Source: Psilocybe azurescens
Lineage: Eukaryota; Basidiomycota; Agaricomycetes; Agaricales; Agrocybaceae
DNA: 58,242 bases
Reading direction: 5' to 3'
Assembly (NCBI GenBank): GCA_023853785.1
Contig: JAJIRX010001037.1
Location: 1 to 58,242, forward strand
A program made the translations under genes and the position numbers. The notes under the pieces were generated by a model. It saw only the letters and a program-made list of their open reading frames with translations, was not told the origin of the DNA and ran no database searches. Numbering within the stretch: position 1 is the first letter of the stretch; every line of letters begins with the position of its first letter. Below are positions 47,150 to 58,242 of this stretch, one piece after another.

Positions 47150-47475
47150 CATATGGACTCCAGTGGACTCCAGTGGACTCCAGTGGACTCCACTGGACTC
47201 TCTGTCCAGCCAAACTGGCTGACAGATTGTCCAGTCCACTGGACTGGAACTGGACTGCAGTCCACTGGAGTCCACTGGACTCGCACTGGACTCCTGCCAA
47301 ATTTTCAGTCCAGTCTCAGTCCAGTGGATTGAGAGTCCAGTCAAGTCCACTGGAGTCCACTGGAGTCCACTGGACTGGGGCTTAAATATTCACTGAATAA
47401 CAACAAATAATATGTTTATTAGCACAGTCCAGTGGACTCCAGTGGAGTCCAGTGGAGTCCACTGGAGTCCACTGG
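47150..47475 (+). repeat. KDZ left subterminal repeat array
   Basis: Runs of CCAGTGGACTCCAGTGGACT and the inverse, in clusters at 47155-47200, 47235-47385 and 47427-47475. Same motif as the right array. Confidence 0.85.
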
Positions 47476-48164
47476 ATGCAATAATTAACATAATATCCAA
47501 AGTATAATCATTAGTTATTAATATTAATATCAATTGCAAAAAATAACATAAAAATTGACACTGTATAATAACAATTAACTGAGACTACATTTAAATAAAC
47601 CAGAGAGCAACGCCTCCCTGTAAATTAAATTTTGCATTTTGTTCAGTCCGCAGGGTAAGAATTTCACAGGGCGCATGTGACGCGACGCGTGCCCGGCATC
47701 GGCCGATCGGCACGATCGCCATCAAACGGATGCATGTGCTGTCAATTGCTTCTTTCTTTCCAACCACCACCATCTCCCCCTTCCCTTTCTCTCGCCGTCG
47801 CCTTGCCCTCTTCACCACCGCCCGCCGTCACCGTCGCCGGCCGTCCCTCACCCGCCGCCACCCTTCTCGCCCTCGCTGACGGCCTCGTCATCACCGTTTT
47901 GCGAGGGCGGATCGGGTAGCCGCCGCCGCCGCTGTTCAAAATGGGAGGGAAGGGGGCCTGGGAGGAACCGGGAAGGAGGTGAGTACATACCGTCCCGCCT
48001 ATCCCCTTCTTTTGCTAACAAACCACGCGAGGCGCAGACCCCCGTGTCGACGGCACGAGGCACTGATGAGGGCACGCACAGCTCCTCGTTGCCGTCGACG
48101 GTGGCCCTGCTGTTGGGTATCCCAACATGGGGCCACCATAGCTGCTATGTCGTACTCGCGGCCT
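47476..48164. other. 5' region of the KDZ element
   Basis: AT-rich to about 47640, then GC-rich. No protein recognised. Confidence 0.5.
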
Positions 48165-49145
48165 CCGCCGTTGCCAGCTCGTGTGGCCCCCACATCGTGC
48201 CGCCCCGCTGCACCCCTCTGGCCGCCACGTCACTCGCCCCCCTCGACATTGCCAGCTCGTGTGGCCCCCCCCCCATCGTGCTGCCCCGCCGCACCCCTCT
48301 GTGGCCGCCCACGCTACCCGCCCCCCTCCGGCCGTTGCCAGCTCGTGTGGCCCCCCATCGTGCCACCCCGCCGCACCCCTCTGTGGCCGCCCACGCTACC
48401 GGCCCCCTTGACGCTGCCAGCTCGTGGTGGCCCCCCATCGTGCCACCCCGCCCCCCTCGACGCTGCCAGCTCGTGTGGCCCCCCCATCGTGCCACCCTGC
48501 CGCACCCCTCAGTGGCCGCCACGCTACCCGCTGCATCCGCCGTTGCCAGCTCGCGTGGCCCCCCCATCGTGCCACCCCCGCCGCGACCCCCTCGGTGGCC
48601 GCCACGCTACCCGCTGCATCCGCCGTTGCCAGCTCGTGTGGCCCCACATCGTGCCACCTCGCTGCACCTCTCTGTGGCCGCCACGCTACCCGCCCCCCTC
48701 GACGCTGCCAGCTCGTGTGGCCCCCATCGTGCCACCCCGCCCCCCTTGACGCTGCCAGCTCGTTTGGCCCCCCCATCGTGCCACCCTGCCGCACTCCCTC
48801 GGTGGCCGCCACGCTACCCGCTGCATCCGCCGTTGCCAGCTCGTGTGGCCCCACATCGTGCCACCCCGCCGCACCCCTCTGTGGCCGCCACGCTACCCGC
48901 CCCCCCTCGACGCTGCCAGCTCGTGTGGCCCCCCCATCGTGCCACCCTTCTGTGGCCGCCATGCTACCCGCTCCCTCCGCTGTTGCCAGCTCGTGTGGCC
49001 CCCCATCGTGCCACCCCGCCGCACCCCTCTGTGGCCGCCCACGCTACCGGCCCCCTTGACGCTGCCAGCTCGTGTGGCCCCCACATTGTGCCACCCCGCC
49101 GCACCCCTCTGTGGCCGCCACGCTACCCGCCCCCCTCCGCCATTG
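48165..49145. repeat. GC-rich minisatellite upstream of the KDZ genes
   Basis: About 13 units of 46-88 bp, each with GCCAGCTCGTGTGGCCCC and CATCGTGCCACCCCGC. C-rich on the plus strand. The frames through it (up to 384 codons) are repeat artefacts. Its position just upstream of the first gene could make it part of the promoter, but that is inference. Confidence 0.9.
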
Positions 49146-49406
49146 CCTGTCCTTGTCTCTGTCCCCTCTTGCATGATGTTCTCTATGTAGTTATATAGCT
49201 AACTTTTTACAATGTATATAGCCTTAGTTAGCATATATATATATATTTCATGTATTCACTGGGCTTGAATTTTCGTAGTGAACTTGGATTTATTTTGGAG
49301 TATTTATATGAGTTACCATATTAAGATTACTCTCTGCTTGAAGCGCAGATTGCCTCTTGTTCCGTAACTGCCATCATCACTGTACTGCTAGCTCACCACC
49401 TGCACT

Positions 49407-51642
49407 ATGCCTGCTACTACTAGGTCTACCACCAAAGCTACACCTGCTGCTTCTGCTGTTGCTTCTAATAGCAGGAAGAGGCAAGGGTCTAGTGCTGCTC
49501 AGACTGCTAAGAAGAGATTAAGGTCTGGTTCAAACAGGGCAGCCAAGACAGATCTAGAGAAGGAGAAGGAAGGAGGAGAGGGAGAGGAGGGGGGGGAGGA
49601 GGAGGAGGGGAGGAGGAGGAGGAGGAGGAGGAGGAGGGGGAGGAAGGGGAGAAGGAGGAGGGGAGGAAGGGGAGGAAGGGGAGAAGGAGGAGGGGGAGGA
49701 AGGGGAGAAGGAGGACAGGGAGGAAGGGGAGAAGGAGGAGGGGGGGGAGGAGGAGGAGGAGGGGAGGAGGGGAGGGATGGAGCAGGGTTACCAGATCTGG
49801 AGGAGATGGTGGTTGATAAGTTGAGGAAAGGGGGAGAAGAGGGAGGAAAGCAACTTTGAAGAAAGAGGTCAAGAAGTAAGAAGTTATTGACTATATTTTA
49901 ATTTATTTCTAACTTTATTTTCAGATCAAAACAGCGTAGGACAACTGCAGAGAAAAATGCAGCTGTTGAAGCTGAGGAAGCTAAGCGGATTAGGAAACAG
50001 ACTCAGTGAGTTTGTTTTTGTTCTTTGTTTATATATATATATTAAAATACTTTAAGCACTTTAAAAGTTCTGGCAGAAGGAGGTGATTCAGTTGCACCTC
50101 CTCGGCGTTCAGCACCAGTCTCTACAATTGAGTCTCTTCTGACTGCTATTTCTTCAACTGGTGGTACTGGAACTGCAGCTATCAATGCTGAAGCTACAAC
50201 TCTGTCTGCTGCTGCCCCAAGCATCAATGATGCTCCTACTCCTCTCGTCTCAACCACTACAATGTCTTTGCCTGCTCCAGATATTTCTGCTCCAGTTGCT
50301 ATCAGTTCAGAGGAGCAGAAAACATCTGAAAACAAGCTTTCTGATGAAGGTTGGTGTTTATATTTATATTTATTTTATTTAATTATTTAATTATAAACAG
50401 ATGCCACTATGGAAAGCCCACCTCGTCCTGAAGGTTCTTCTCGGGCTACAGGTGGCATTTTTCGAGGCCGAGCAGTTGGATTGACTTATAATCCAGTTGA
50501 TGATGAAGATCTTCATTTCTCACCTATTTTCAACAAAGTAAAGGGCTTTGTTCTTTTGTATTCATCTGTTTTGGATCCTTCTCAGCTTCAGGCAACAAAT
50601 ATGAGGCCTAGCATGCGGGTTCCTGTTACTGTCAACAAAAACTTAGGGCCAGTTTTGCAAAATGTTGCTAGTCTTTTTGAACCAATCACCAGTAAGTTTT
50701 TCATAATACATACTAATTTAAATTTCTATCTGACTATATTTAGAAAATCGTATTCTTATCTGGGATGCTATAGATGAACTTTGGGACATGAAAGGTTTCT
50801 ACAATAATGCAGTGGAATCCAATGATGAAATTTCATTCAAAGTTCATAATGGTAAACAAACTCTTCATATTCTTTGTGTGAGTATTATATAACAAGCTCA
50901 GCATGCTAAATATTACTAATTCAATGCTATAGAGCTCTTTTGAGCCTTCGATTTCTTTTTCTTCTATTGCGCCATCACATGCTCGATCTCTTCAGGCTGC
51001 ATCTCTTCCACCTATCTCTCGTTCTGTCACGCCACACAGTGTTCTGGTCCACACTCGCTCTCCTTCACTATCTATATCAACATCTGGTGAGGTTGAAACC
51101 AGTAACATCAACACCACTGCTGCTGAAGAAACTATTTCTCGTAAACCATTCACTCCTTATGAGTCCACCCTTGCTTCTGTTCTCAAGGTTCCAATGGATC
51201 TGACACGTCAGCACCCACCCAAAGACCTTCCTGGCCAGTATCGTCACTATTGTGCTGTTAGTGCTGCTCTTGACCAGATGGCTAAAATCTCAAAGTGGCC
51301 TGACAGACCACCAACTGAGAAGCAAGTCATCGAGCTTTTCATTGGGAAGAGTCAATGGAGTAACATGTGGCGTCCAACTTTTAAAGGGCTGCTCAGTATT
51401 TTCCCAAGATGAGCAAGTGGCTTAATGGGGATTCTGATAGCATGACAGCAGTAGAGCTCTGGGGTGATGATGCAAGGTATACTTTGAAAAATTTACAGGA
51501 ATGGATGGATAATGATGGAAAGATGCTAAAGAAGGAAAAAGTTGTTGCTGTTGAGGAAAAGGTCAGAGCAAGTTCATCAAAGGATACATCTGAGCAGGAG
51601 AAGTCAAAGAAGAAGAAGAAGAAGAAGCAATCTGAGCAGTAA
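49407..51642 (+). CDS. KDZ companion protein (unknown function)
   Basis: First gene of the element. Exon 1 starts MPATTRSTTKATPAASAVAS, has a basic nuclear-signal-like KKRLRSGSNR and then a Glu/Gly/Arg tract encoded by GGA/GGAGG repeats (49570-49785). Further exons begin near 49925, 50067, 50401, 50740 and 50932; introns are short, with GT-AG type borders. The conserved-looking core is the last exon: PMDLTRQHPPKDLPGQYRHY, WPDRPPTEKQVIELFIGKSQ, then a Trp-containing acidic stretch and a (K)7 tail ending at 51642. One A too few near 51388 shifts the frame here, while copy 1 is open at this point. I recall similar Trp/Pro-rich segments in uncharacterised Agaricomycete proteins but cannot name a family. 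The CxC5/CxC6 gene follows after about 100 bp. Confidence 0.65.
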
Positions 51643-51742
51643 GTAGGAAGAATATAAATATATGCAATGTACTTTTAAATGTTTTAAAATCTAACTGTTT
51701 GTATACTGTGATTTTTTCAGATCTTTTATAACAATCTACTTG

Positions 51743-53978
51743 ATGGCTATATCACCTCTACTTCCTCTATTCTGGCTGCTTATCTGTCTTGCATATCTTC
51801 CTGGTGTATCAGCATCAGGACCAACAACACCATTTCCTAATATTACATTTTTGGCTTTTAGCAATTTTGTGTCAACAACATTTAATCCAGATATTTCTTT
51901 GGAAACTGTGCTGCTAGTCTTTTTTCTCTAGTAGAAAATCCAGACTTGCTTAATTTACATGCTCGCCAAAAGCATCCAAGTTTACAGGATGAAAAGCGCA
52001 TAATTGCTACAAGTTGGATGAAGACTTTGAGTCGTGCATTAAAAAATCGACTTGATACTGGTCTTTCTATGCTTTTTCAACAAAACCAATTTATGTCTGA
52101 TACCTGGGAAACTGTATTAGCTGTAAAGCTTAATAATTTTTCTGAAGTTCTTGGTCTTACACCCTATAAACAAGGTGCTTTCTATCAAAAATTGGAAAAT
52201 GTTTCTCAAAAGTGTATTGAACCAGTGCGGATAATCTGCCCTCTTAACATGATATGTATAACTCCATTATGCAGATCTCGACATATTAGGGTATATACCC
52301 GTGGACGTGATTTACCATTGGTGACTTTGCTCAAAGGATCATCTATATTTAAAAATGTCCCTGTGTTAACAGGAGAATGCACCAAATGCCACACATTATA
52401 TTCTGCAGATCATCAAACTTATCATAATAATGACACTCGTAATGAGAGATATCTAAATTTTCCTAAATACATCCAGATTGGAAGCAATATCTGGGTTGAT
52501 TATGTTTTTGCAAATGCACTAATGAATGGCATATACTCATTTCATGCATCTGCAAATACATATACTCAATATTGGAACAATAGCTTTGGCACTATTGATT
52601 CTGCTAATATATTTAAACTTAGTCGGAAACAAGTCTGGCAAGCTTTTGTACGGCACTCTATTAGGGTTGTGGCTGCATCTTTACACACAACATTTGAAAC
52701 TATTTCTGATATTGATATTGATGATCTTACTCAGCATGCCTTTGCTATACTTGGAAATGGTGGTGAAATTCCTGGTGCAAGAGAACATTCTTGTTCTGAT
52801 TGTACCAAGCCATACAAAGAGACTGTTCAAGACAAAGATCCTATTCCAGGTACATTACCTGTTAAGCTATATACTTTAGATGGTGTTGTTATGGGGCCAC
52901 AGGTTTGTTTTTTGGCTTTTGTTTTATTTTTAAGTTTATACTAATTTTGTGAACTTAGATTTGTGCTTTTGATGGTTGCACCAATGATCTTATTAATGCA
53001 CGTGGTGGTTCACTTTGTACAATGCATGAAGTTGAACTTGCAAACAAATGCCGGATGGTTGGCTGTGACAGTGATAAATTTGAAGAAACTCAAGCTTGCA
53101 GGCAACATCAAGACAACTGGAAGCAAAGTGTGCAAGCCCGTAGTAAAGAAACTCTCAATGGTATACGTCAGCATTCTTCAAAGGCCTGGTGAACATCAAG
53201 AATGGCAACAAATTCCTGAAGGAGCTATTCAGAAACCACATGATGAAGAGATTGATGAGAATACTCATTCTACACAACGGCGAAAACATTATTTTTCACC
53301 TAATCGTTCATATTGTGTTGAAACTGCATGTGCACCTTGTGGAGTTGTTCTTGCATGGACTAAATTTGACAAGTCTGAGTCTCCAACAAATATTCTCCGC
53401 TGGCTAGAGCATCTATTTCCAAATAAAGATGAAAGACCAGCTTACATTTGTATTGATAAAGCATGTCAAGTTTTTAAAACAGCTGTTAAACTCAGGTTAT
53501 GGAATGAGTGGAAACAGACAACTCGTTTTATTGTGGACTCTTATCACTATACCAATCATAAGGCAACTGATGAAGTTTGCCGGAAATGGTGTAATCCTGC
53601 ACCCAAAGATGGCAGTGCTCCAAATCTTGTGGGTGAAAAAGTTGATGAAAATGGAAACCTCATTCAATATAGAGAATTTAATACTCAAGTCTGTGAGCAA
53701 CTTAATGCTTGGCTTGGTGGCTATGAATCTATCTTAAAGCGAATGACATCCAAAAATTTCAATTGGTTTATACATACAATGTTGGTTTATCATGTGAAGC
53801 ATGTTCTTGGCAGGTTATCATCTTCAAAAATGAGGACTCAATAGATGATGAAAGTAGTGAAGAAGAGGAATCTAGTGCAAGTAGTAATAGTAGCCAGAGT
53901 AGCAGCCAGACAACCCAAAGTGATGAAAATAGTGAGTCAACAGATAGTAGTGATGATGAAATGCATGTCTCAGATTAA
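51743..53978 (+). CDS. CxC5/CxC6 KDZ-superfamily transposase-like protein
   Basis: Second gene of the element. The start at 51743 (MAISPLL) is uncertain; a T6 run near 51925 changes frame, after which 51946-52902 is open. First cysteine cluster (CxC5-like): CPLNMICITPLC to CTKCHTLY, about 52239-52400. An intron at 52903-52959 leads into the second cluster (CxC6-like) FDGCTNDL, SLCTMHE, NKCRMVGCD and ACRQHQ (52960-53115). A third part, 53290-53810, has an RNase-H-like layout: CAPCGVVLAW, CIDKAC, SYHYTNHKATDEVCRKWCNP and CEQLNAWLGGY, matching in order the acidic/His residues of KDZ transposases. The acidic Ser/Glu tail to 53978 is in another frame. It would cut and paste the element in the nucleus. 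Family membership comes from motif order; catalysis is inferred. Confidence 0.75.
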
Positions 53979-54019
53979 ATAAATATTATACAATTTTCTC
54001 TATTTATTTTGATTTCTAC

Positions 54020-54425
54020 TTATTTATTGTATTAAGCTTATCAGAGTCCAGTGGACTCCAGTGGACTTGCTTATATACTAAGTGTAAAAAGATAAACAGA
54101 GTCCAATGGAGTCCACTGGAGTCCACTGGACTCTATTTATTTTGATTTCTACTTATTTACTGTATCAAGTCTACCAGAGTCCAGTGGACTCCAGTGGACT
54201 CCAGTGGACTCTATTTATTTTGATTTCTACTTATTTACTGCATCAAGTCTACCAGAGTCCAGTGGACTCCAGTGGACTCCAGTGGACTCCACTGGACTCC
54301 ACTGGACTCTGTTCACCTTTTACACTTAGTATATAGCCAAGTCCAGTGGAGTCCAGTGGAGTCCACTGGAGTCCACTGAGTCCACTGGAGTCCATATGGA
54401 CTGTGTGGGGGATGGTAAAGTACTG
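54020..54425 (+). repeat. KDZ right subterminal repeat array and terminus, copy 2
   Basis: Same array as 4440-4843. Confidence 0.85.
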
Positions 54426-55517
54426 CTGTCACACCAACCTTCAAGTGCCCTATAGCTGTCTCAGCCTTTAGCTTCAGTTTTCAGTGCAGAGATACACACA
54501 CCCAGCAGTAAGATATATGCAAGACCTTGCAATGGTTGCTCTTATTTAGTAGCACCATCCATGAGATGATCTAATCACTTGCTTTCCAACCTTATTGACT
54601 GTGATTGCCTGCTCCGCGCATCATCTTGTCCATTAAATGAACCAATAGGACAGTTCTGCAGTGCTAAGCATGTTGGAATGGAACACACTCTTGCAAAGTA
54701 ATGTCTTTGTAAGCTGGTCATGCCAGTCCAACAAGCTGTAACTCTTGCACCAAAATGGTGCTATAAATACACTCTGGCATCTAGTTGCTCAGACTATATA
54801 TGAAGTGGTGAGCCACCAGACTTACAGTCTTTCAACATTTACTGGCATGTATGACTTGTTTGTGTAATTCCATGTCCGGCAACGCTGTGAAAATCCAGGC
54901 TATCCATGATGTCGAAGATTATGTTTCAAGAGGATCAAGCTGCACCTGCAGGAGGGGTCCATGGTACTTTATTTTGTTCATAATCATGTGAGTATGTATT
55001 GCTAATTGGTTCTCTGGAGTCTGGAGTCATTAGCCACATGCTAAAAATTGACTTGCATCGATCAAGCAGTGTCTGTACTCATATGCCCTTCAGCTTATGA
55101 TGGTTGCTTGTAGAGGAAGTGTGAAGTGATGAAAACAATTTGACTGCTCAGTGTCTTTGAACTATGGGGCAGTTGGTTTTAATATGACACCTGATCCCAA
55201 ACACTGAACATGAGGAAGCGATGTATCAATCTGGAAACCCGTTTTCCACATAACAGTGATTTGGTCAATTTACCCATGACTGGAGCTGAGGCAGTTAAAG
55301 AACATCAAATATTGCCTTCATGGGGTTGTCACGCTTGATTGATGCATGCCATAAACCAAAATACGATGCTCTACACATCCCACATCCTCATCCTTTCCCT
55401 CAGCCATGGACAGGGTGATCTGATATGATACACGAACTTCAGGACAATCAGTCTGAATAAATTCCACACTTACTAGATTACATGATATGGGTAAGTGGTT
55501 CCTTCAATAGTAAGTAA
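54426..55517 (+). repeat. Block R3 start (copy of R1 5' part)
   Basis: Nearly identical to 4844-5935; ends at the TAA (55515-55517) before the PIF-like terminus. Confidence 0.85.
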
Positions 55518-55993
55518 GGGCTTGTTCGGCTGCACCATCTTGCAGATGGTTATGAGTTCTTCACGTAGAAGTAAAGACTTGTTCTTTAACCAGGATTCAA
55601 TGGCGTCACAACTCCTGTGATCGCCAACATGATTTTCAACAATGTGATGTGACTTTGTAGCATAACCACGTGAATTTGTAATTTAAAACATGTCATCATA
55701 ATTATAAGCTCACCCTTTTGGTTATACTTTGCATGTGATATTGGCACTTTGTTCGCTCGGTTACTTCCATGTTTCTTTTTGCGGCCCGCGGGGCTATAGC
55801 AATGCCTGTGGGAAAATCCCTTTCTTTCCTTCTCTTTCCTTTCCATATCATTGCTGCCTCCCCATTGTCCTTGGGGTATGTTTACTTGTTTTTCTGCATG
55901 ATTTTTCTTTTGGTTTGTTGTTAATTGTGTTGGTATGTAGTCTTACATAGTGTATATGCTTAGCTTTTCAGCTTTACTGTAGTTTAGTAGTTA

Positions 55994-56402
55994 GGGAACT
56001 GCACGGGTTATGCGCGAGTAAATGACGGGTTTTTAATGTTAATCAAATAGACACAAATTTTATCCAATTTTTATAATTTATTTCATGCAAATCGGTTGAG
56101 AACTCACAAAGTTATGCCCTCTGCAAGTTTGGGGCACTAGGTCCAGTGCTGGGTCATGCAATGAGCTCAACATTGATGGCGGGTATGCCAAATTTGGAAA
56201 TTCGCCAAATTAGGTGATCGCAGCTTGGAAATCGTGATGTCACGGCATCAGTTTGTGTTGCTTTTGGCTCAAACTTGGTAGGAGTGTAGCTCACTCGATT
56301 CCGCACCGATTTGCACAAAAATTGCAAAAAAGGTAAAATTTGTCTCTACAAGCTAATTACATAAAAACCCATGAAAATCTATGGGTAACCCATGCAGTTC
56401 CC
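55994..56402. mobile_element. MITE with TA target duplication, copy 2
   Basis: Same element as 6408-6817, TA on both sides (55992-55993, 56403-56404). Confidence 0.75.
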
Positions 56403-56623
56403 TACCAATGACAAATCCAAATAATCTGCCTGATACTTTTGTAAGTTGACAGCTGCAGTGGCAATGGAGACTACAATCACAGGAAGATGAGAGATGGTGA
56501 TGGTGTCAGCAGAGCTTGTGGTGTGTGAGGGTACATCAGCTGTCTGTGAGTATGATGGGAATACATTAAGAGAACCTGATTGATCTGCCAAAGTTCCAAG
56601 TGGTTTGACATTCTCTGTGTATT

Positions 56624-57941
56624 CAGTGTTGTCTTGACCTGATTGACTTGGTCAATAATTTGGGTCAAGTCAATCGGTCAGGTCAATAAAGGTCAAGGGG
56701 TCAAAGTCACACCACCACTATATTCTGATTAGATCATTCTTAGTCTAAATGCAACTTTTAGTCTGCTTATTCAGTTGGTACCACAGATCCTTGATTATTA
56801 ATTTACTCATTCTTATTGTTCCTCACTTCAGTAACCCATAGCCAGTACTATACCTGACCCTGAACTTGGCCAATTATTTCCTGGAGTATCATGTAGTGGA
56901 TAAAATTCATCAAACTTGGTACCGTTAGATAGCATTTTATTAGCTCTATAGCTTTGGCTAAGAATAAAATTGAAATTGTGGCTTGAATTATGGTTATGAG
57001 GCAAGAACTGCCTTAGTTTCATCATACATATGTCACTGTTTCCTTGTTCGAAAATGACACCCCAAAATAGCCATCCACCCAGAGCCAGAATCGCCAATCC
57101 CCTCACCAAAAAAATTAGGTATAAACACTCTGACAATGATGGCTCAGTCATAGAATTATGAAATATTCCTGCCATCACTAAAAATTTGTCTGAAAATATC
57201 TGACCATCCAGCACTTCATTCTCAAACAACAGATCTCACCTACACCTTGCAACTAGGCAATTTTGAGGTGATAATTAATAGGGCTTCAAAATTTCTGGTC
57301 AGTTAATTATGGGTAGACCATTCTGTCTTGTATACAGCACTGACACAAATTTTATTTGTAAATTTGCTTGAGCTATAGGCAGGTATTGCTAAAAACACCA
57401 TGTTTCCTCTACACAGAGATCAGAAAGAATAACATAGTCAAATCCAAGTTAAAATTAACAAAAGTTGGAGAAATTTATTAAAATACGAATCACCAAGTTT
57501 CAGATTTTTCTGTTCTTTATCACCTGAGATACAGGCATATTATTCTACAAGACCAAAATTGTCAGTGTTCTATTTTAAGATATCAGTTCAAAATGTAATG
57601 AACCAAACAAGATTTGAATTGAAATTGGGGCTGGCCAAGTTCTCTGTCAAGCATCATTTTAGGTCATCAGGATGAAAATATTCACTAAAGACTTTTTAAT
57701 GGACTAAAATTATGAAACTTCAAACTGAATACCTTGAGACATATTTGTACCAGCCAGGAATTTTTTTATCTCAGGACCTCTCACTCTGGTGCTATTTTAT
57801 GTGCAACTTGAAATGGCCAACTTCAGGGTCACATACAGTATCCCTCAATTTTATTGACTAGGTCTGACCCAAAATATTGACTTCCCCTTTTTGACTGACC
57901 CGATTGTCTGACTGGGTCTGACTGGGTCAATGACAACACTG
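56624..57941. mobile_element. Non-autonomous hAT-like element, copy 2
   Basis: Same element as 7039-8354, with TGTGTATT at 56616-56623 and 57942-57949. Confidence 0.75.
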
Positions 57942-58242
57942 TGTGTATTGAGACAACAAAGCAGCCAATGCTGCAAAATATGAGTTACTATTCAATAGAA
58001 TCTGATTATTGCATAATGAAACTCTTATCTTTAGTCTGAGTATTCTCTTGCTCAGTAGCAGACATTAAACATATAGATTTGTTTGAATTTGAAGCAGTAT
58101 TAGAACAAGGATATATCAGTTGAGGAAGAAGAAGAAAAACTAAGCTTACTAAAGAATTTGATCCTTATTATTCACAACAGTTTTGGCATGCCCATCTGAT
58201 AAACTTTATGTGTGCTTCAAATCTTGTTCTCTCAGTGATTTG

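Larger units (their letters stand above)
47123..54425 (+). mobile_element. KDZ-type DNA transposon, complete (about 7.3 kb)
   Basis: Left end GAGGTCTTTCCTTTCCCCCA, right end (inverted) CAGTACTTTACCATCCCCCA; after that both ends share CACA.TCCATATGGACTCC. Subterminal GTCCAGTGGACTCC arrays, a minisatellite, and two genes in the same direction complete it. The KDZ assignment rests on the CxC5/CxC6 clusters and RNase-H-like C-terminus of the second gene. The bases flanking the two ends (CCGGGCTG and CTGTCACA) do not form a target duplication, unlike those of the two short elements, so the ends may have been joined by rearrangement or lost their duplication. Confidence 0.8.
49576..58242 (+). repeat. 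Terminal direct repeat, copy 2
   Basis: Partner of 1-8656 in the same orientation. It runs to the last base of the window. Reading frames are somewhat better preserved here than in copy 1, but this copy also has private indels, such as one A fewer in the run near 51388. A circular or tandem arrangement with a period of about 49.58 kb would produce exactly this terminal redundancy. Confidence 0.95.
55518..58242. mobile_element. PIF/Harbinger-like insertion, left part (runs off window)
   Basis: Starts GGGCTTGTTCGGCTGCACCA after TAA; same as 5936-8656. Contains the MITE and hAT-like elements listed next. Confidence 0.75.

Noticed and set aside
47979..49198. Long frames over the minisatellite
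   Set aside because: The frame follows the repeat unit and is open on both strands; no start, splice or domain support.

Overview
The window looks like nuclear DNA of a mushroom-forming basidiomycete (Agaricomycetes), although no sequence here names the species. The reasons are short GT-AG introns, a Zn2Cys6/fungal-specific transcription factor, a multi-membrane-span protein family expanded in this class, a chromodomain Ty3/gypsy element, and KDZ-type DNA transposons with CxC5/CxC6 cysteine clusters. Almost every long open frame is interrupted by single-base changes in homopolymer runs. This affects repeats and the single-copy transcription-factor gene alike, so much of the breakage may be long-read sequence error rather than biology.

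Layout. 1-8656 and 49576-58242 are near-identical direct copies that reach both window ends, so the window behaves like a circle or tandem array with a period near 49.58 kb. Within one period: a ~7.3-kb KDZ element (complete at 47123-54425; its right part is also at 1-4843) carrying a companion gene and a CxC5/CxC6 transposase-like gene; a duplicated block 'R' holding a 7TM-like membrane-protein gene (R1 at 4844-5935 plus 16719-21445, R2 at 37090-40200, start of R3 at 54426-55517). R1 is split by a PIF/Harbinger-like insertion (5936-16718, TAA duplication). That insertion contains a TA-flanked MITE, an 8-bp-TSD hAT-like element and a young chromovirus with 500-bp LTRs. A second break in R1 is a 2.35-kb non-autonomous KDZ element (17088-19440) inside the 7TM gene.

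The central 22.4-37.1 kb is gene-like host DNA: a 5'-truncated LINE with a 14-bp target duplication, a four-exon secreted-protein gene (25145-25878), a multi-exon Zn2Cys6 regulator on the minus strand (26415-30171) and a six-exon glycolipid-transfer-protein (GLTP) gene (32982-34754) with a decayed exon duplicate upstream. An 816-bp palindrome lies at 21565-22380. To the right of R2 lie a second 2.35-kb KDZ element (42232-44587), a decayed Ty3/gypsy relic (45030-46680) and the complete KDZ element.

The host genes do not form an obvious pathway. The strongest shared story is the KDZ family. The long gene-bearing element and both short elements share the same pair of unlike termini, the same GTCCANTGGAC-type subterminal repeats and a GC-rich island. 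Both short copies also carry a tRNA-like unit with intact Pol III A and B boxes and a T-run, which fits non-autonomous passengers mobilised by the long element's protein.
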